Assembly (NCBI RefSeq): GCF_016469335.1
Contig: NZ_CP059888.1
Span: 1,612,001-1,676,000 of the forward strand
Direction: 5' to 3'
DNA: 64,000 bases
Origin: Flocculibacter collagenilyticus
GTDB lineage: Bacteria; Pseudomonadota; Gammaproteobacteria; Enterobacterales; Alteromonadaceae
Shown: in pieces, positions 6,912 through 16,321 of the stretch
Numbering within the stretch: the stretch's first letter is position 1
Layout of the letters: every line of letters begins with the position of its first letter
Program-made: the position numbers and the translations under genes
Notes under the pieces: model-generated
What the model was told of the DNA's origin: nothing
Database searches by the model: none
The model's input: the letters and a program-made list of their open reading frames with translations, nothing else

Positions 6912-7241
6912 ATGAAGATCTTGCTTTATTCAGTCGCTTCATTTGTAGCGGGTGGGGTTGTGACTGTTTTGATTGCAATGAGCTTTATCACAAGCACATT
7001 GCAGAGTAGCGTTTTAGCGCAAAACGACATTTATGCACTTGTATTGGAGTCGTTAGCTGCTGAAAAAGAGGATGAGCTACGAGCAAGAAGCTGCATGGCA
7101 TTAAGACACGGCCTAGATAACTACGAAGAAATTGCGAATAGTATGTGGGCTCTCGATGCACCGTATTACAGTGAAGAGAGGGTAGCTGAAATAAATAGTA
7201 GGGCAAATCTACTTATAAAAAGTGGCAGTATTTGTAAATAA
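6912..7241 (+). CDS. Hypothetical membrane-anchored protein
   Basis: 109 residues. A signal anchor occupies residues 4-29 (hydrophobic, with GGVV), followed by a periplasmic helical domain that contains two Cys (CMALRHGLDNYEEIANSMW and a C-terminal GSICK), which could pair. No family recognised. The stop codon lies within the rho-independent-type hairpin at 7232-7270. Confidence 0.7.
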   Translation: MKILLYSVASFVAGGVVTVLIAMSFITSTLQSSVLAQNDIYALVLESLAAEKEDELRARSCMALRHGLDNYEEIANSMWALDAPYYSEERVAEINSRANLLIKSGSICK

Positions 7242-7270
7242 GCCAACTAATAAAGTCGGCTTATTTACAA
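7232..7270. terminator. Bidirectional terminator hairpin
   Basis: TTGTAAATAAGCC (7232-7244) pairs perfectly with GGCTTATTTACAA (7258-7270) around a 13-base loop, between the convergent gene at 6912 and ETF-QO. The AT-rich outer stem supplies U-rich ends in both directions. Confidence 0.7.
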
Positions 7271-7298
7271 GGTATATGTTTAATTCAAATTAAATGAA

Positions 7299-8948
7299 TT
7301 ACATATTTGGGTAGTTAGGACCGCCTGTTCCTTCAGGTGTTACCCATGTGATATTTTGGCTAGGATCTTTAATATCACACGTTTTACAGTGAACACAGTT
7401 TTGCGCATTAATTTGGAATTTAGGCTCGCCTTGTTCGTCTTCTATCACTTCATAAACGCCAGCTGGGCAATAACGTTGAGCTGGTTCGTCATACAGTTTT
7501 AAATTAACATTAATTGGAATGCTAGGATCTTTCAGCTTAAGGTGACAAGGCTGTTCTTCTTCATGGTTGGTATTTGATAAGAATACCGATGATAATTTAT
7601 CAAAACTAAGTACACCGTCAGGTTTAGGGTAATTTATCTTATTAGCATCGTCTGCTTTTTTAAGCTGCTCATGGTCTAATGTTTCATCTTTTAATGTAAC
7701 TGGAATTTTTCCACCAAACCAATTTTGATCAATAGTATTAAATGCACCACCTAATATAGTGCCAAACTTGTGCAAGGCAGGGCCGAAGTTTCTTGAACGG
7801 AATAATTCATCATATAACCATGAATCTTTAAACGCTTGCTCGTATTGAGTTAAATCTTGACCGCCTTGATCATCTTTAGCTAGCGCGTCAAAAATAACTT
7901 CTGCGGCAATCATGCCCGATTTCATTGCAGTGTGATTGCCTTTAATTTTCGCGTAATTTAACGTACCCGCGTCGCAGCCAACTAGCATGCCGCCCGGGAA
8001 TGTCATTTTAGGTAATGAGTTAAAGCCACCTTTTGCAAGTGCACGCGCTCCATAAGAAACACGCTTTCCGCCTTCAAGATATTGCTTATAAAGTGGGTGA
8101 TGTTTCATCTGTTGGAATTCATCAAATGGGCTTAGGTAAGGGTTTGAATAATTCAAATCAATGATGATGCCAACAACAACTTGATTATTTTCAGCGTGGT
8201 AAAGATAGGAACCACCGCTAGTATCGCTAGATAATGGCCAGCCAGCAGCATGCACTACTAAGCCTTCTTTATGTTTACTTGGGTCAATATCCCAAATTTC
8301 TTTAAAGCCAATACCATAATGTTGAGGTGACTTACCTTCGTCTAAATTATATTCAGCAATAAGCTGTTTACCTAAATGACCGCGGCAACCTTCAGCAAAT
8401 ACGGTATATTTTGCGCGTAATTCCATACCTGGCATATATGAATCTTTTTCAGAACCGTCAGCGGCTATACCCATATCGCCAGTAATAACGCCTTTTAATG
8501 TACCTTCTTCAATAATAAGCTCGGCGGCTGGAAAGCCTGGAAAAATTTCAACCCCCAGCGCTTCAGCTTGTTCGGCCAACCAACGACACACATTACCCAT
8601 TGAAACAACGTAATTGCCTTCATTGTGCATGGTTTTTGGTACAGAAAAATTTGGTAAACGTGTAGCGTTACTGTCTGAACGCAATAAATAAATTTCATCA
8701 CCAGTAACAGGGGTATTGAGTGGCGCTGACTTTTCTTTCCAATCAGGGATAAGCTCATTCAGGGCTTTAGGCTCGAATACCGCGCCGGACAAAATATGTG
8801 CACCAACTTCAGAACCCTTCTCAACAACACACACCATGAGCTCTTGTTCTTTTTCTTGTGCTTGTTGCATTAGTCTTATTGCCGTCGATAAGCCTGCTGG
8901 TCCTGCTCCTACGATGACAACGTCAAATTCCATTGATTCACGTTCCAC
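7299..8948 (-). CDS. Electron transfer flavoprotein-ubiquinone oxidoreductase
   Basis: Passes electrons from reduced ETF to ubiquinone, linking acyl-CoA dehydrogenases to the respiratory chain at the inner membrane. The 549-residue length is normal. An N-terminal FAD site (VVIVGAGPAGLSTA, residues ~9-22), a central GGFNSLPKMTFPGG region, and the C-terminal 4Fe-4S binding region (CPAGVYEV, then CVHCKTCDIKDP) are visible. The GTG at 8948 has AAGAGG upstream; an ATG five codons later (8933) is an alternative. It is divergent from etfBA and probably controlled together with it. Confidence 0.95.
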   Translation of the reverse strand: MERESMEFDVVIVGAGPAGLSTAIRLMQQAQEKEQELMVCVVEKGSEVGAHILSGAVFEPKALNELIPDWKEKSAPLNTPVTGDEIYLLRSDSNATRLPNFSVPKTMHNEGNYVVSMGNVCRWLAEQAEALGVEIFPGFPAAELIIEEGTLKGVITGDMGIAADGSEKDSYMPGMELRAKYTVFAEGCRGHLGKQLIAEYNLDEGKSPQHYGIGFKEIWDIDPSKHKEGLVVHAAGWPLSSDTSGGSYLYHAENNQVVVGIIIDLNYSNPYLSPFDEFQQMKHHPLYKQYLEGGKRVSYGARALAKGGFNSLPKMTFPGGMLVGCDAGTLNYAKIKGNHTAMKSGMIAAEVIFDALAKDDQGGQDLTQYEQAFKDSWLYDELFRSRNFGPALHKFGTILGGAFNTIDQNWFGGKIPVTLKDETLDHEQLKKADDANKINYPKPDGVLSFDKLSSVFLSNTNHEEEQPCHLKLKDPSIPINVNLKLYDEPAQRYCPAGVYEVIEDEQGEPKFQINAQNCVHCKTCDIKDPSQNITWVTPEGTGGPNYPNM

Positions 8949-9280
8949 GCCATATACCTCTTATTGTTCTATATTAATTGTTCTGATCAGATAGGGTCTG
9001 ATGACCTAGTATAGGTTGTTTTGGTTGTTATATTTAAACAAATCTTAATCAGTGCTGTGTTACTAGAAAATTTGAAAGTAAGTTTCTGTATTCAAATTAC
9101 GCTAGTTAATAATCAAATGATGGTTGAAAAGAGTATCAATCATCAAAATTCAAACGGATGTTTTAAATTTACTGGTTTCTTAATTAAAGTGCTAGCTTTC
9201 TATCTAAAATCATTTAAGAAAAAAATAGTTAAAAAGAACGTTTAGTTTACGTTTTTTAGTGATAAAAAGCGGCTTTAAGT
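8949..9280. other. Intergenic region upstream of ETF-QO, no supported gene
   Basis: AT-rich spacer between divergent ETF-QO and etfB. The 10-bp palindrome TCTGATCAGA (8982-8991) lies just upstream of ETF-QO and could be an operator. An open frame at 9021-9245 has an AT-driven composition, no ribosome site and no recognisable domain, so I do not call it. Confidence 0.6.
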
Positions 9281-9294
9281 TGACGTGCACGTCA
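9281..9294. promoter_or_regulatory. Palindromic operator 1 upstream of etfBA (LiuR-like)
   Basis: TGACGTGCACGTCA is a perfect 14-bp palindrome sharing the ACGTGCACGT core with the operator at 9342-9359. The centres are 63 bp apart, about six helical turns, so two bound dimers could face the same side and loop the -10 region between them. Confidence 0.65.
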
Positions 9295-9332
9295 GCCTCA
9301 AGTAGATTGTGCACACTTTAAAACCATGATCT

Positions 9333-9338
9333 TATAAT
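9333..9338 (+). promoter_or_regulatory. Probable -10 element of etfBA
   Basis: A consensus TATAAT 43 bp before the etfB start. A matching -35 is weak (TTGTGC at 9307 is 20 bp upstream). The downstream operator begins 4 bp after it, covering the likely transcription start, which fits repression. Confidence 0.5.
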
Positions 9339-9341
9339 AAA

Positions 9342-9359
9342 GTTTACGTGCACGTAAAC
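9342..9359. promoter_or_regulatory. Palindromic operator 2 of etfBA (LiuR-like)
   Basis: GTTTACGTGCACGTAAAC is a perfect 18-bp palindrome placed over the expected transcription start. It resembles the TTTACGTNNACGTAAA-type motif described for LiuR, a MerR-family regulator of branched-chain amino acid catabolism in gammaproteobacteria, which fits control of ETF. The regulator assignment is inference; no regulator gene is in the window. Confidence 0.7.
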
Positions 9360-9380
9360 CAAGAGATGATCGGAGAAAAA

Positions 9381-10130
9381 ATGAAGATACTCGTCCCCGT
9401 AAAACGTGTTATCGATTATAACGTGAAAGTGCGCGTTAAAGCCGATAATTCAGGTGTTGATTTAGCCAATACCAAAATGTCTATTAACCCTTTCTGTGAA
9501 ATTGCTGTAGAAGAAGCTGTTCGTTTGAAAGAAAAGGGTGTTGCGACTGAAGTTGTTGTTATTTCTATTGGTACTAAAGAGTGCCAAGAACAAATAAGAA
9601 CAGCATTAGCTTTAGGTGCGGATCGAGGCATTCAAATAGACACGGATGCCAATTTAGGTTCACTACAAGTTGCTAAGTTGCTAGCTAAAGTGGTTGAAGA
9701 AGAGCAGCCAAACTTAGTGATATTAGGTAAGCAATCAATTGACAGCGATAACAACCAAACAGGTCAAATGTTGGGTGCACTTACGAATATGCCACAAGGT
9801 ACATTCGCATCAGAAGTAGTTGTTGACGGTGAAACGGTAAAAGTGACGCGTGAAATTGACGGTGGCCTACAAACAGTTGCGCTAAATTTACCTGCAATTG
9901 TTACTACGGATTTACGCTTGAACGAACCACGTTACGCTAAGCTTCCTAACATTATGAAAGCTAAGCGCAAGCCATTAGATGTTAAGCCTGCGGCTGACTT
10001 TGGTATTTCACTAGAGCCAAAAGTAGCGGTATTAAAGGTTGAAGAACCTGCGAAACGTGGTGGCGGTGTTAAAGTTGAAAGTGTTGACGAGCTAGTTGAA
10101 AAATTGAAATCTGAAGCGAAGGTGATCTAA
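9381..10130 (+). CDS. etfB: Electron transfer flavoprotein subunit beta
   Basis: AMP-binding subunit of the soluble ETF heterodimer, which collects electrons from acyl-CoA and other flavin dehydrogenases. The 249-residue product begins [12 protein letters not shown]. The adenine nucleotide alpha-hydrolase-like fold is seen in [26 protein letters not shown] and in the [16 protein letters not shown] signature. The ATG at 9381 has CGGAG 5 bp upstream; an upstream GTG at 9348 lies in the operator and is rejected. The stop overlaps the etfA start (TAATG). Confidence 0.96.
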   Translation: MKILVPVKRVIDYNVKVRVKADNSGVDLANTKMSINPFCEIAVEEAVRLKEKGVATEVVVISIGTKECQEQIRTALALGADRGIQIDTDANLGSLQVAKLLAKVVEEEQPNLVILGKQSIDSDNNQTGQMLGALTNMPQGTFASEVVVDGETVKVTREIDGGLQTVALNLPAIVTTDLRLNEPRYAKLPNIMKAKRKPLDVKPAADFGISLEPKVAVLKVEEPAKRGGGVKVESVDELVEKLKSEAKVI

Positions 10131-11056
10131 TGAGTATTTTAGTAATCGCAGATCATGACAATCAAGCATTAAAAGCTGATACTCACAAAGCGGTACATGC
10201 TGCTGTTGCAATTGGCGGTGATGTAGACGTTCTGGTTGTGGGTAGCAATGTGTCAGCTATTGCTGAAGAAGCAGCAAAAATATCAGGTGTTTCAAAAGTT
10301 ATTTGCGCTGATGCTGCTGAATATGAACACCAGCTTGCTGAAAATGTTGCTGAGTTAGTTGCAGAAATGGGTAAAGCTTATAGCCACATTTTAGCGGCGG
10401 CAACCACTACAGGTAAAAACTTTATGCCTCGTGTTGCAGCTTTATTAGATGTAGAGCAAATTTCAGATATTATCAGTGTAGAGTCGGCTGATACATTCAA
10501 GCGCCCAATTTATGCAGGTAATGCAATCGCTACTGTTCAATCGAGCGACGACATTAAAGTAATCACTGTACGTAGTTCAGCATTTGATGCAGCAGGTACT
10601 GATGGCTCAGCTAGTGTTGAGTCAATTGCAACTGTTAAAGCGTCAGCAAACTCTTCATTTGTTAGTGCAGAGTTAACAGAGTCTGAAAGACCTGAGCTGA
10701 CAGCCGCTAGAGTTGTTATTTCTGGTGGTCGTGGCATGCAAAATGGTGAAAACTTCAACTTACTTGAAGGTATTGCCGACAAACTTGGTGCTGCAATTGG
10801 TGCGTCTCGTGCAGCAGTTGATGCTGGCTTCGTTCCTAATGATATGCAGGTAGGCCAAACAGGTAAGATAGTTGCACCTGACCTATATATTGCTGTAGGT
10901 ATTTCTGGTGCCATTCAGCACTTAGCGGGTATGAAAGACTCGAAAGTGATTGTTGCAATCAACAAAGATGAAGAAGCGCCAATTTTCCAAGTTGCAGACT
11001 ATGGATTAGTAGGCGACTTGTTTGACGTATTACCTGAATTAGAAGGTAAGTTATAA
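10130..11056 (+). CDS. etfA: Electron transfer flavoprotein subunit alpha
   Basis: FAD-binding subunit of ETF, 308 residues. The N-terminal domain is followed by the C-terminal FAD domain with [53 protein letters not shown] and a final [19 protein letters not shown], all hallmarks of EtfA. Its start overlaps the etfB stop, so the two are translationally coupled in one operon, with a terminator at 11088. Confidence 0.96.
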   Translation: MSILVIADHDNQALKADTHKAVHAAVAIGGDVDVLVVGSNVSAIAEEAAKISGVSKVICADAAEYEHQLAENVAELVAEMGKAYSHILAAATTTGKNFMPRVAALLDVEQISDIISVESADTFKRPIYAGNAIATVQSSDDIKVITVRSSAFDAAGTDGSASVESIATVKASANSSFVSAELTESERPELTAARVVISGGRGMQNGENFNLLEGIADKLGAAIGASRAAVDAGFVPNDMQVGQTGKIVAPDLYIAVGISGAIQHLAGMKDSKVIVAINKDEEAPIFQVADYGLVGDLFDVLPELEGKL

Positions 11057-11087
11057 GCTTTATCGTTGTATATCACGTTTAAAGCTA

Positions 11088-11127
11088 AAAAGCCCATTGC
11101 AAACTAATGCATGGGCTTTTTTTATTT
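11088..11127 (+). terminator. Rho-independent terminator after etfA
   Basis: AAAAGCCCATTGC pairs with GCATGGGCTTTT (one bulge) around an 8-base loop, followed by a T run ending at about 11124. Confidence 0.85.
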
Positions 11128-11230
11128 GTGTTTAACACGCTCTGCTAATAGTTAAGCTTCTAAATTTACTCAAGTTAGATGTACTCAAGCTTATCTAGCA
11201 ACTCGCATAGCACTTGGTTACTTAACGAAT

Positions 11231-12772
11231 TTAATCATTTTGAGAAGTTGGCAAGGCGAAGCGTTTAATCTGATTCACACCGTCCACTAATGTGGGATAG
11301 TTAACGTTATAATCAAGCAATTTAAATCCCGAAGCAGAGTGAGTGTTTATCTCACCATTGCTATACACTAATGAAATTTTATCTTTCTGCATAACAACCA
11401 AGGTTTGCTCGGTGAAATTTGCACTCACAATATTTTTATTGCGCTTAAATAAGTCAATGCCAAGCATGATTTTATTTGCTAATTCACTGCATCCTAACCA
11501 GCGCCCCAGCACAGTATGCGGTACATCGTAAGGCTGGGTTATCTTATTACGAATACGATAACGCGTATCTGACTTTATCCCTAAAACATGCCTAGAAATA
11601 ATGTTATCGCTTGGAAATAACACCAATAAAAATTGGTCCACATCATTTAGACTTTGAATTGGATTCTGTGTTGTTTTATCCCATGCTTTGAGATGCATTT
11701 GTGCTGGCGAATTAGAGTTGCGCGTTACAGTCAAATTAGCCAGTAAATCAGTCTCGTTAGTGACTGAGAGTAATTTCATACTGGTAAGAGCGGGGGCATT
11801 CTTCTCAAGGTGGTAGTTATAGTTGGCAGGTAAGCCGTAAACTAAATTAAAAGCATGGTCATCAAGGTTGCTAGGGCCATAATATTTGTCAAATAACTGA
11901 TATCCTAATGCGTCTAGCTTAAATTCTACGTCGTTAATGGCAGTATCATTGTCAGCAATATAAACGTCGATGAGTACAGGTTTCATGCTGTCTTTATTGC
12001 ATTGTTGTGCAGGATTTAACGATAGGTTTTGTAGCTGATGCTCCGTTTCAAATGTGTCATGATTGATGAGTCCTTTACTGCCATTCGTCAGTAGCCCATT
12101 TTTCGTAAGTAATGTTTTAGCAGTACTCGGGTATGACAACGGGAACATATTGTCTTGCTTAGTCACATCATAAAGGTTTTTTGCATCTGCCCAAATATGT
12201 AAAGAGTGGCTCGAAATAAAACAAATTAAATAAAATGCCGTTGCATATTTGCCCCAAGAAACCTGCCTTAATTGGCCAATACGTTTCCAAACTAAATTAC
12301 TAAGCGTGATTTGTACCACTAATATTGTTGATGTTAATACGCCTAAAACGGCTACAAACCTTAACGGATGCACTTTAAGGTTATGCTTGAGTAATTCAAT
12401 CGCTTGGATATAAGAGTTTGGCCCTAAGTGGTAGCCCAGTTTTTGATATGTAAATATATCAACGCAAAGAATAAGAAACGCAATAGTTGTGAGAACAGCA
12501 CCAAGCCCACGAACATGCCGTAGATAAGGAAACAGTAAAGTAGCGGGAAAAATAGTAAAAAGAAAAACTATAAAAGTAAGAAAAGCTGTATGGCCAATCC
12601 AATTAGTCAGTAAATAAGCTGTGCCTAGTAGGGTAGTTGGCAACGGTTCTGCAAAAACGTATAAAAGCGAAATAACAGCACAGAGAAAAATATTAAAAAA
12701 TACAAACCAGTGGCCCCAACTCATCAGTTGTTGAACTTTTGAGACAAAGCCATGGTTAGGGTTAATTAACAT
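11231..12772 (-). CDS. yejM: YejM-like inner-membrane protein (DUF3413), shortened periplasmic domain
   Basis: The N-terminal ~190 residues match the five-helix DUF3413 domain of YejM (PbgA/LapC), the inner-membrane protein that controls LpxC turnover and lipid A supply in E. coli. The rest (about 320 residues) is the periplasmic pseudo-sulfatase region, here weakly conserved. Length is 513 against about 586 in E. coli, and the usual sulfatase metal-site motifs are not evident by eye. It lies 4 bp after yejL in one operon and divergent from yejK, as in E. coli, which supports the call. Confidence 0.82.
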   Translation of the reverse strand: MLINPNHGFVSKVQQLMSWGHWFVFFNIFLCAVISLLYVFAEPLPTTLLGTAYLLTNWIGHTAFLTFIVFLFTIFPATLLFPYLRHVRGLGAVLTTIAFLILCVDIFTYQKLGYHLGPNSYIQAIELLKHNLKVHPLRFVAVLGVLTSTILVVQITLSNLVWKRIGQLRQVSWGKYATAFYLICFISSHSLHIWADAKNLYDVTKQDNMFPLSYPSTAKTLLTKNGLLTNGSKGLINHDTFETEHQLQNLSLNPAQQCNKDSMKPVLIDVYIADNDTAINDVEFKLDALGYQLFDKYYGPSNLDDHAFNLVYGLPANYNYHLEKNAPALTSMKLLSVTNETDLLANLTVTRNSNSPAQMHLKAWDKTTQNPIQSLNDVDQFLLVLFPSDNIISRHVLGIKSDTRYRIRNKITQPYDVPHTVLGRWLGCSELANKIMLGIDLFKRNKNIVSANFTEQTLVVMQKDKISLVYSNGEINTHSASGFKLLDYNVNYPTLVDGVNQIKRFALPTSQND

Positions 12773-12776
12773 AATG

Positions 12777-12989
12777 CTACTTAGCTGCGTCTTTTAATGC
12801 GGCAGAAAATGATTCAGCTATTTGTTCACGGGTCTGTTTTGGGAAGTTATCTTTAATTATAATGCTTGCCGCATTTCCTAAACACATTAGGCTTAGTTCG
12901 GCACTTGCATTATTTTTTTTAAGCGTTGCTAATAGCTCGGCTATAATCTGTTCTACTTCTTGATTAGAATACTTAGAAATGATTGGCAT
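12777..12989 (-). CDS. yejL: YejL family protein (UPF0352)
   Basis: A 70-residue helical protein starting MPIISKYSNQEVEQIIAELL, matching the YejL family along its length. An in-frame ATG 36 bp upstream would add 12 residues (to 13025), but relatives start at the internal Met, so I chose 12989. Neither start has a strong ribosome site. Function unknown. It is the first gene of the yejL-yejM unit. Confidence 0.85.
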   Translation of the reverse strand: MPIISKYSNQEVEQIIAELLATLKKNNASAELSLMCLGNAASIIIKDNFPKQTREQIAESFSAALKDAAK

Positions 12990-13057
12990 GAATGTACTTA
13001 TGTCGTAAATAATAATACGCAGCATTATTACAAAAACTTAGGGTAATTAAAACGCAG

Positions 13058-14077
13058 ATGTCTATAGAAGTTAATCGATTGGTCATAAATTATCTTGAAA
13101 AACGCGAAGACGGTGATGTAATTTCCCGAATTCGTGAACAAGATTTATTAATTAACGAAAAAGTAGCCGCATTAATGGAAAAAATCCATTTTGCTTATAA
13201 CAGTAAACCAGGCAAAGGCTTTTGTTGTTTTTCAGATGAAAAAAGTGGCTTGTTTGCCTCCACATTAGAGAGCTACCACACAAATGAAATTAGTTTTCAT
13301 GACTTTGCGGGCAGTGCTACCCAGCAATTAGGTGAAGAATTAAAAAAGTATGCGTTCGACGAAACAGGCTATTTATTAGTTGCTGATTATGAATACCTTG
13401 CTACGCGCTATGTATTCATTATGCTATTAAACATCCAAGAACACTTTAGTGTTTCCGCAGAAATGGATATTTTAACTTCCCGTCATTTAGATTTATCTAA
13501 AATGCAACTGGCTGCACGTGTTGATCTCACCGAATATAAAACTAACCCTGAAAGTAATAAATACATTTCATTTATTAAAGGGAGAGCAGGCAGAAAAGTA
13601 TCTGATTTCTTCCTAGACTTTTTAGGGTGCGAAGAAGGGGTAGATGCCAAGCAGCAAAGCAAAGTAATGCTAGACGCAGTTGAAGACTTTATCTCAACTA
13701 CTGAATTGGATCATGGTGAAAAAACAGCAGCCCGAAAAGAAGTATACGACTACTGTAATGAGCGAGTTCAACTAGGAGAAGAAGCAAACGTTAATGAGCT
13801 TTCAAGCACATTGAACAGCAAAGTTGATGAAGACTTTTCTTCGTTTTACAAAGAGCAGGGTTACGAATTAGAAGAGCAATTCCCTGTTGATAAAAAAACC
13901 ATCACCACACTCGTAAAGTTTAGTGGCCAAGGTGGCGGTTTAAGCTTAGGTTTTGAGAAAAAACTGCTAGGCGATCGCATCATTTATCAACCAGAAACCG
14001 ACACCATGATTATCAAAGGGCTGCCACCTAATTTAAAAGACCAGTTAATGCGTTATTTGACGCGAGGTGATGAATAG
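13058..14077 (+). CDS. yejK: Nucleoid-associated protein YejK (NdpA)
   Basis: A 339-residue cytoplasmic DNA-associated protein. It has the YejK/NdpA signature, including MSIEVNRLVINYLEK at the start, the YISFIKGRAGRKVSDFFLDFLGC segment and the FSGQGGGLSLGFEKKLLGDRI motif near the C-terminus. It is divergent from yejL-yejM with a 68-bp shared regulatory gap, and convergent with pdsS 27 bp downstream. Confidence 0.92.
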   Translation: MSIEVNRLVINYLEKREDGDVISRIREQDLLINEKVAALMEKIHFAYNSKPGKGFCCFSDEKSGLFASTLESYHTNEISFHDFAGSATQQLGEELKKYAFDETGYLLVADYEYLATRYVFIMLLNIQEHFSVSAEMDILTSRHLDLSKMQLAARVDLTEYKTNPESNKYISFIKGRAGRKVSDFFLDFLGCEEGVDAKQQSKVMLDAVEDFISTTELDHGEKTAARKEVYDYCNERVQLGEEANVNELSSTLNSKVDEDFSSFYKEQGYELEEQFPVDKKTITTLVKFSGQGGGLSLGFEKKLLGDRIIYQPETDTMIIKGLPPNLKDQLMRYLTRGDE

Positions 14078-14104
14078 TCACTTATCACCTGAAATAATAA
14101 CTTA

Positions 14105-16321
14105 TTACTCACTAGATAAAGGCAGTGTTACCATTATCGTAACACTGTTCTCCTCACAGTTATTTGTGCCTGAAATAGCCCCTTCATGAAAAAGAGTGAT
14201 CATTCTGGCAATATACAAGCCAATACCTAAATGAGGCTGTTGCTGCTGGTTTTGAGAGCGAACGGATACCATTGAGTCGAATATTCTATCTTTCATTTCA
14301 TTAGGTAATTGAGCGCCATAGTTGGTGATGCTGAATATTGCCTGATTACCTTGTCGGAAAAGTGTTACTTCAATTGGACTGTTGTCAGAGAAATCACACG
14401 CATTGGCGACTAATTTATCTAGTAACTGGGCAATATAGTCTGGGCAACCTACCACAGATAAAGGCTGGTCTGTTAATTCAAGCTCAAATGCTGTATCACG
14501 GTAAGCTAGCTGGTAGCCTTGCATGCATCCTGTTACTACATCAGTTAAATTAAATGGAATGCGTTCAGAGTCTTTTAGTGTTTGTTCTAAACGTGTTGCT
14601 TCACTCATGTTCGTTAAAATCGTATTTAAGCGGCTTATACCTTCTTGTGCACGAGCCATATATTTTTGATTTTCACTGTCTTTTAAGTTCATTGCTAAGT
14701 TATCTAGTGAAGATCTGACAACAGCAACGGGCGTGCGTAGCTCATGAGACAGTCGGCTAGACATATTTTCAAGATAATGGGTATATTGCCCTAATCTGGA
14801 AACAACGCTAGCAAAGCTTCTGCTTAGGTCGCCAATTTCGTCATGGCTTTTTGAGGCATGGATAATATCTGTAATGCGTCCTTGTGCGTCAATGGCCTGT
14901 TCTGCTTGATCACGCAAATGCCTTATACGTGAAGAAATACGAGATGCAAATAAGAATAAGACAAGGGTACCTACACATAAAACCGCTAAGATGACGTTAA
15001 AAAGCTTTTCTAACGCCTTATTTCTCAGGGTTCGAATGCCATTTGTGGTTTCTTCTGCAATAACGGCACCCATCACTTGACCATCTATCCATATTGGATG
15101 AGCGGCAGATAATATTACCGCTTGATTGTCTGACGATAATCGCCAGTGCGATCCTGTTTGGCCGTTTAATGCATGAGATATATGTTTGCCTTCCAGTTGA
15201 GCGGAATCGTACAGTTGATCAACGAACGACTCAGGAGGGCGAGTTAAAACGCGATAATAAAGAGGATGTAAGTATTGTTGTTCAAACGTATGCCACCAAG
15301 AGGCAGGCGCCGGATGTTTGTTTTGGCTACTCCAAATACCATGAGACTGAGTTAAATCTCCAGAACTGGCTAGTACTCGGCGGTGTTTGTCTACAACCCA
15401 AATACGAGATTCAGACTGTGCCATCCCTTTAATAATACGTTCTATTTCAGGTGATGGAACTAACACAGAGCCTAAATTATCAGGAGTTTGAGTATGTGCT
15501 GTGCCAATCACGTATTTTGGTGCTTGATTGCCTTTTTGTTCATCAAACGGCGCGTCATAGTCTGCAATCGCGAAACTAAGCTTGTGGCTAAACAAGCTTA
15601 ATGGCATACGCAACTCTATGTTGTAGCCTTGATCTGTTTGCCGCCAATAACCTTGTATGTTGTTACTAAACTTGGCGGCCAATAAGCGGGAACGATCATC
15701 AGAAAGGGTATAAGCGTTAATCCAGCCAGCTTGTTTGGGGGAAATAATAAAGCGTTCAAATTCTCCACTTGGTGTTAAAACACTAATACGAAGGTGATCG
15801 TTTTGGTCAACACTTAATAAATTGCTTGGGCGATAAATAACGTTATTATCAGTGACCTCAAAATAGGCGTATAAATAGTTACCATATTGACCCACTAAAT
15901 GAATGAAAGATAAATCTTCCGATTGATATTCCTGTACAAGGAGTTGCTGGTCACTTGGTTGCTCAGTTAATTTATTATGCTCGATTATGTTTTGTTCACT
16001 ATACATTAGCGCATGCTTTTTATAGTGATTCCAATCTTTTAATTTACCATCTAGTTGAATGGCAGAGTTTATTGGGTAGGCGTAAAGGTCTTTCCCTTTT
16101 TCAACTTGTTGCAAAAAGCTGGCTTTGGTATTAAACAGGTTAGGTCGTTCGTGAAGAGCTGTTGCCAGCGCAGAAACAGTACCCGTTAATGTTTTTTCTT
16201 GTCCTTCACGTAAAAACTTTTCCATTTCCCAAACATATTGGTAACCCAGCCAAGGAATGGTAAATAAAAAGCCTGATAGTAAAACAAGCTTAAAGCGCAA
16301 CCCCAAAAAAAACTTAAACAT
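14105..16321 (-). CDS. pdsS: Sensor histidine kinase PdsS (proteobacterial dedicated sortase system)
   Basis: The ~738-residue kinase has an N-terminal transmembrane helix, a large periplasmic sensor region (about residues 35-440), a second helix, a HAMP-like linker, the H-box LSHELRTPVAVV, and a HATPase domain ending in GIGLYIARMI. Length and layout fit the TIGR03785 type (PdsS) that accompanies marine proteobacterial sortases. I start at ATG 16321, which overlaps the last 8 bases of pdsR (ATGTTTAA); an ATG at 16354 would overlap by 41. It is co-transcribed downstream of pdsR. Family assignment relies on recall plus the PdsO neighbour. Confidence 0.8.
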   Translation of the reverse strand: MFKFFLGLRFKLVLLSGFLFTIPWLGYQYVWEMEKFLREGQEKTLTGTVSALATALHERPNLFNTKASFLQQVEKGKDLYAYPINSAIQLDGKLKDWNHYKKHALMYSEQNIIEHNKLTEQPSDQQLLVQEYQSEDLSFIHLVGQYGNYLYAYFEVTDNNVIYRPSNLLSVDQNDHLRISVLTPSGEFERFIISPKQAGWINAYTLSDDRSRLLAAKFSNNIQGYWRQTDQGYNIELRMPLSLFSHKLSFAIADYDAPFDEQKGNQAPKYVIGTAHTQTPDNLGSVLVPSPEIERIIKGMAQSESRIWVVDKHRRVLASSGDLTQSHGIWSSQNKHPAPASWWHTFEQQYLHPLYYRVLTRPPESFVDQLYDSAQLEGKHISHALNGQTGSHWRLSSDNQAVILSAAHPIWIDGQVMGAVIAEETTNGIRTLRNKALEKLFNVILAVLCVGTLVLFLFASRISSRIRHLRDQAEQAIDAQGRITDIIHASKSHDEIGDLSRSFASVVSRLGQYTHYLENMSSRLSHELRTPVAVVRSSLDNLAMNLKDSENQKYMARAQEGISRLNTILTNMSEATRLEQTLKDSERIPFNLTDVVTGCMQGYQLAYRDTAFELELTDQPLSVVGCPDYIAQLLDKLVANACDFSDNSPIEVTLFRQGNQAIFSITNYGAQLPNEMKDRIFDSMVSVRSQNQQQQPHLGIGLYIARMITLFHEGAISGTNNCEENSVTIMVTLPLSSE

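Noticed and set aside
9021-9245. A 74-residue open frame on the + strand upstream of etfB
   Set aside because: AT-rich, no ribosome site, low complexity Lys/Phe/Ile composition and it lies in the regulatory gap between divergent genes.
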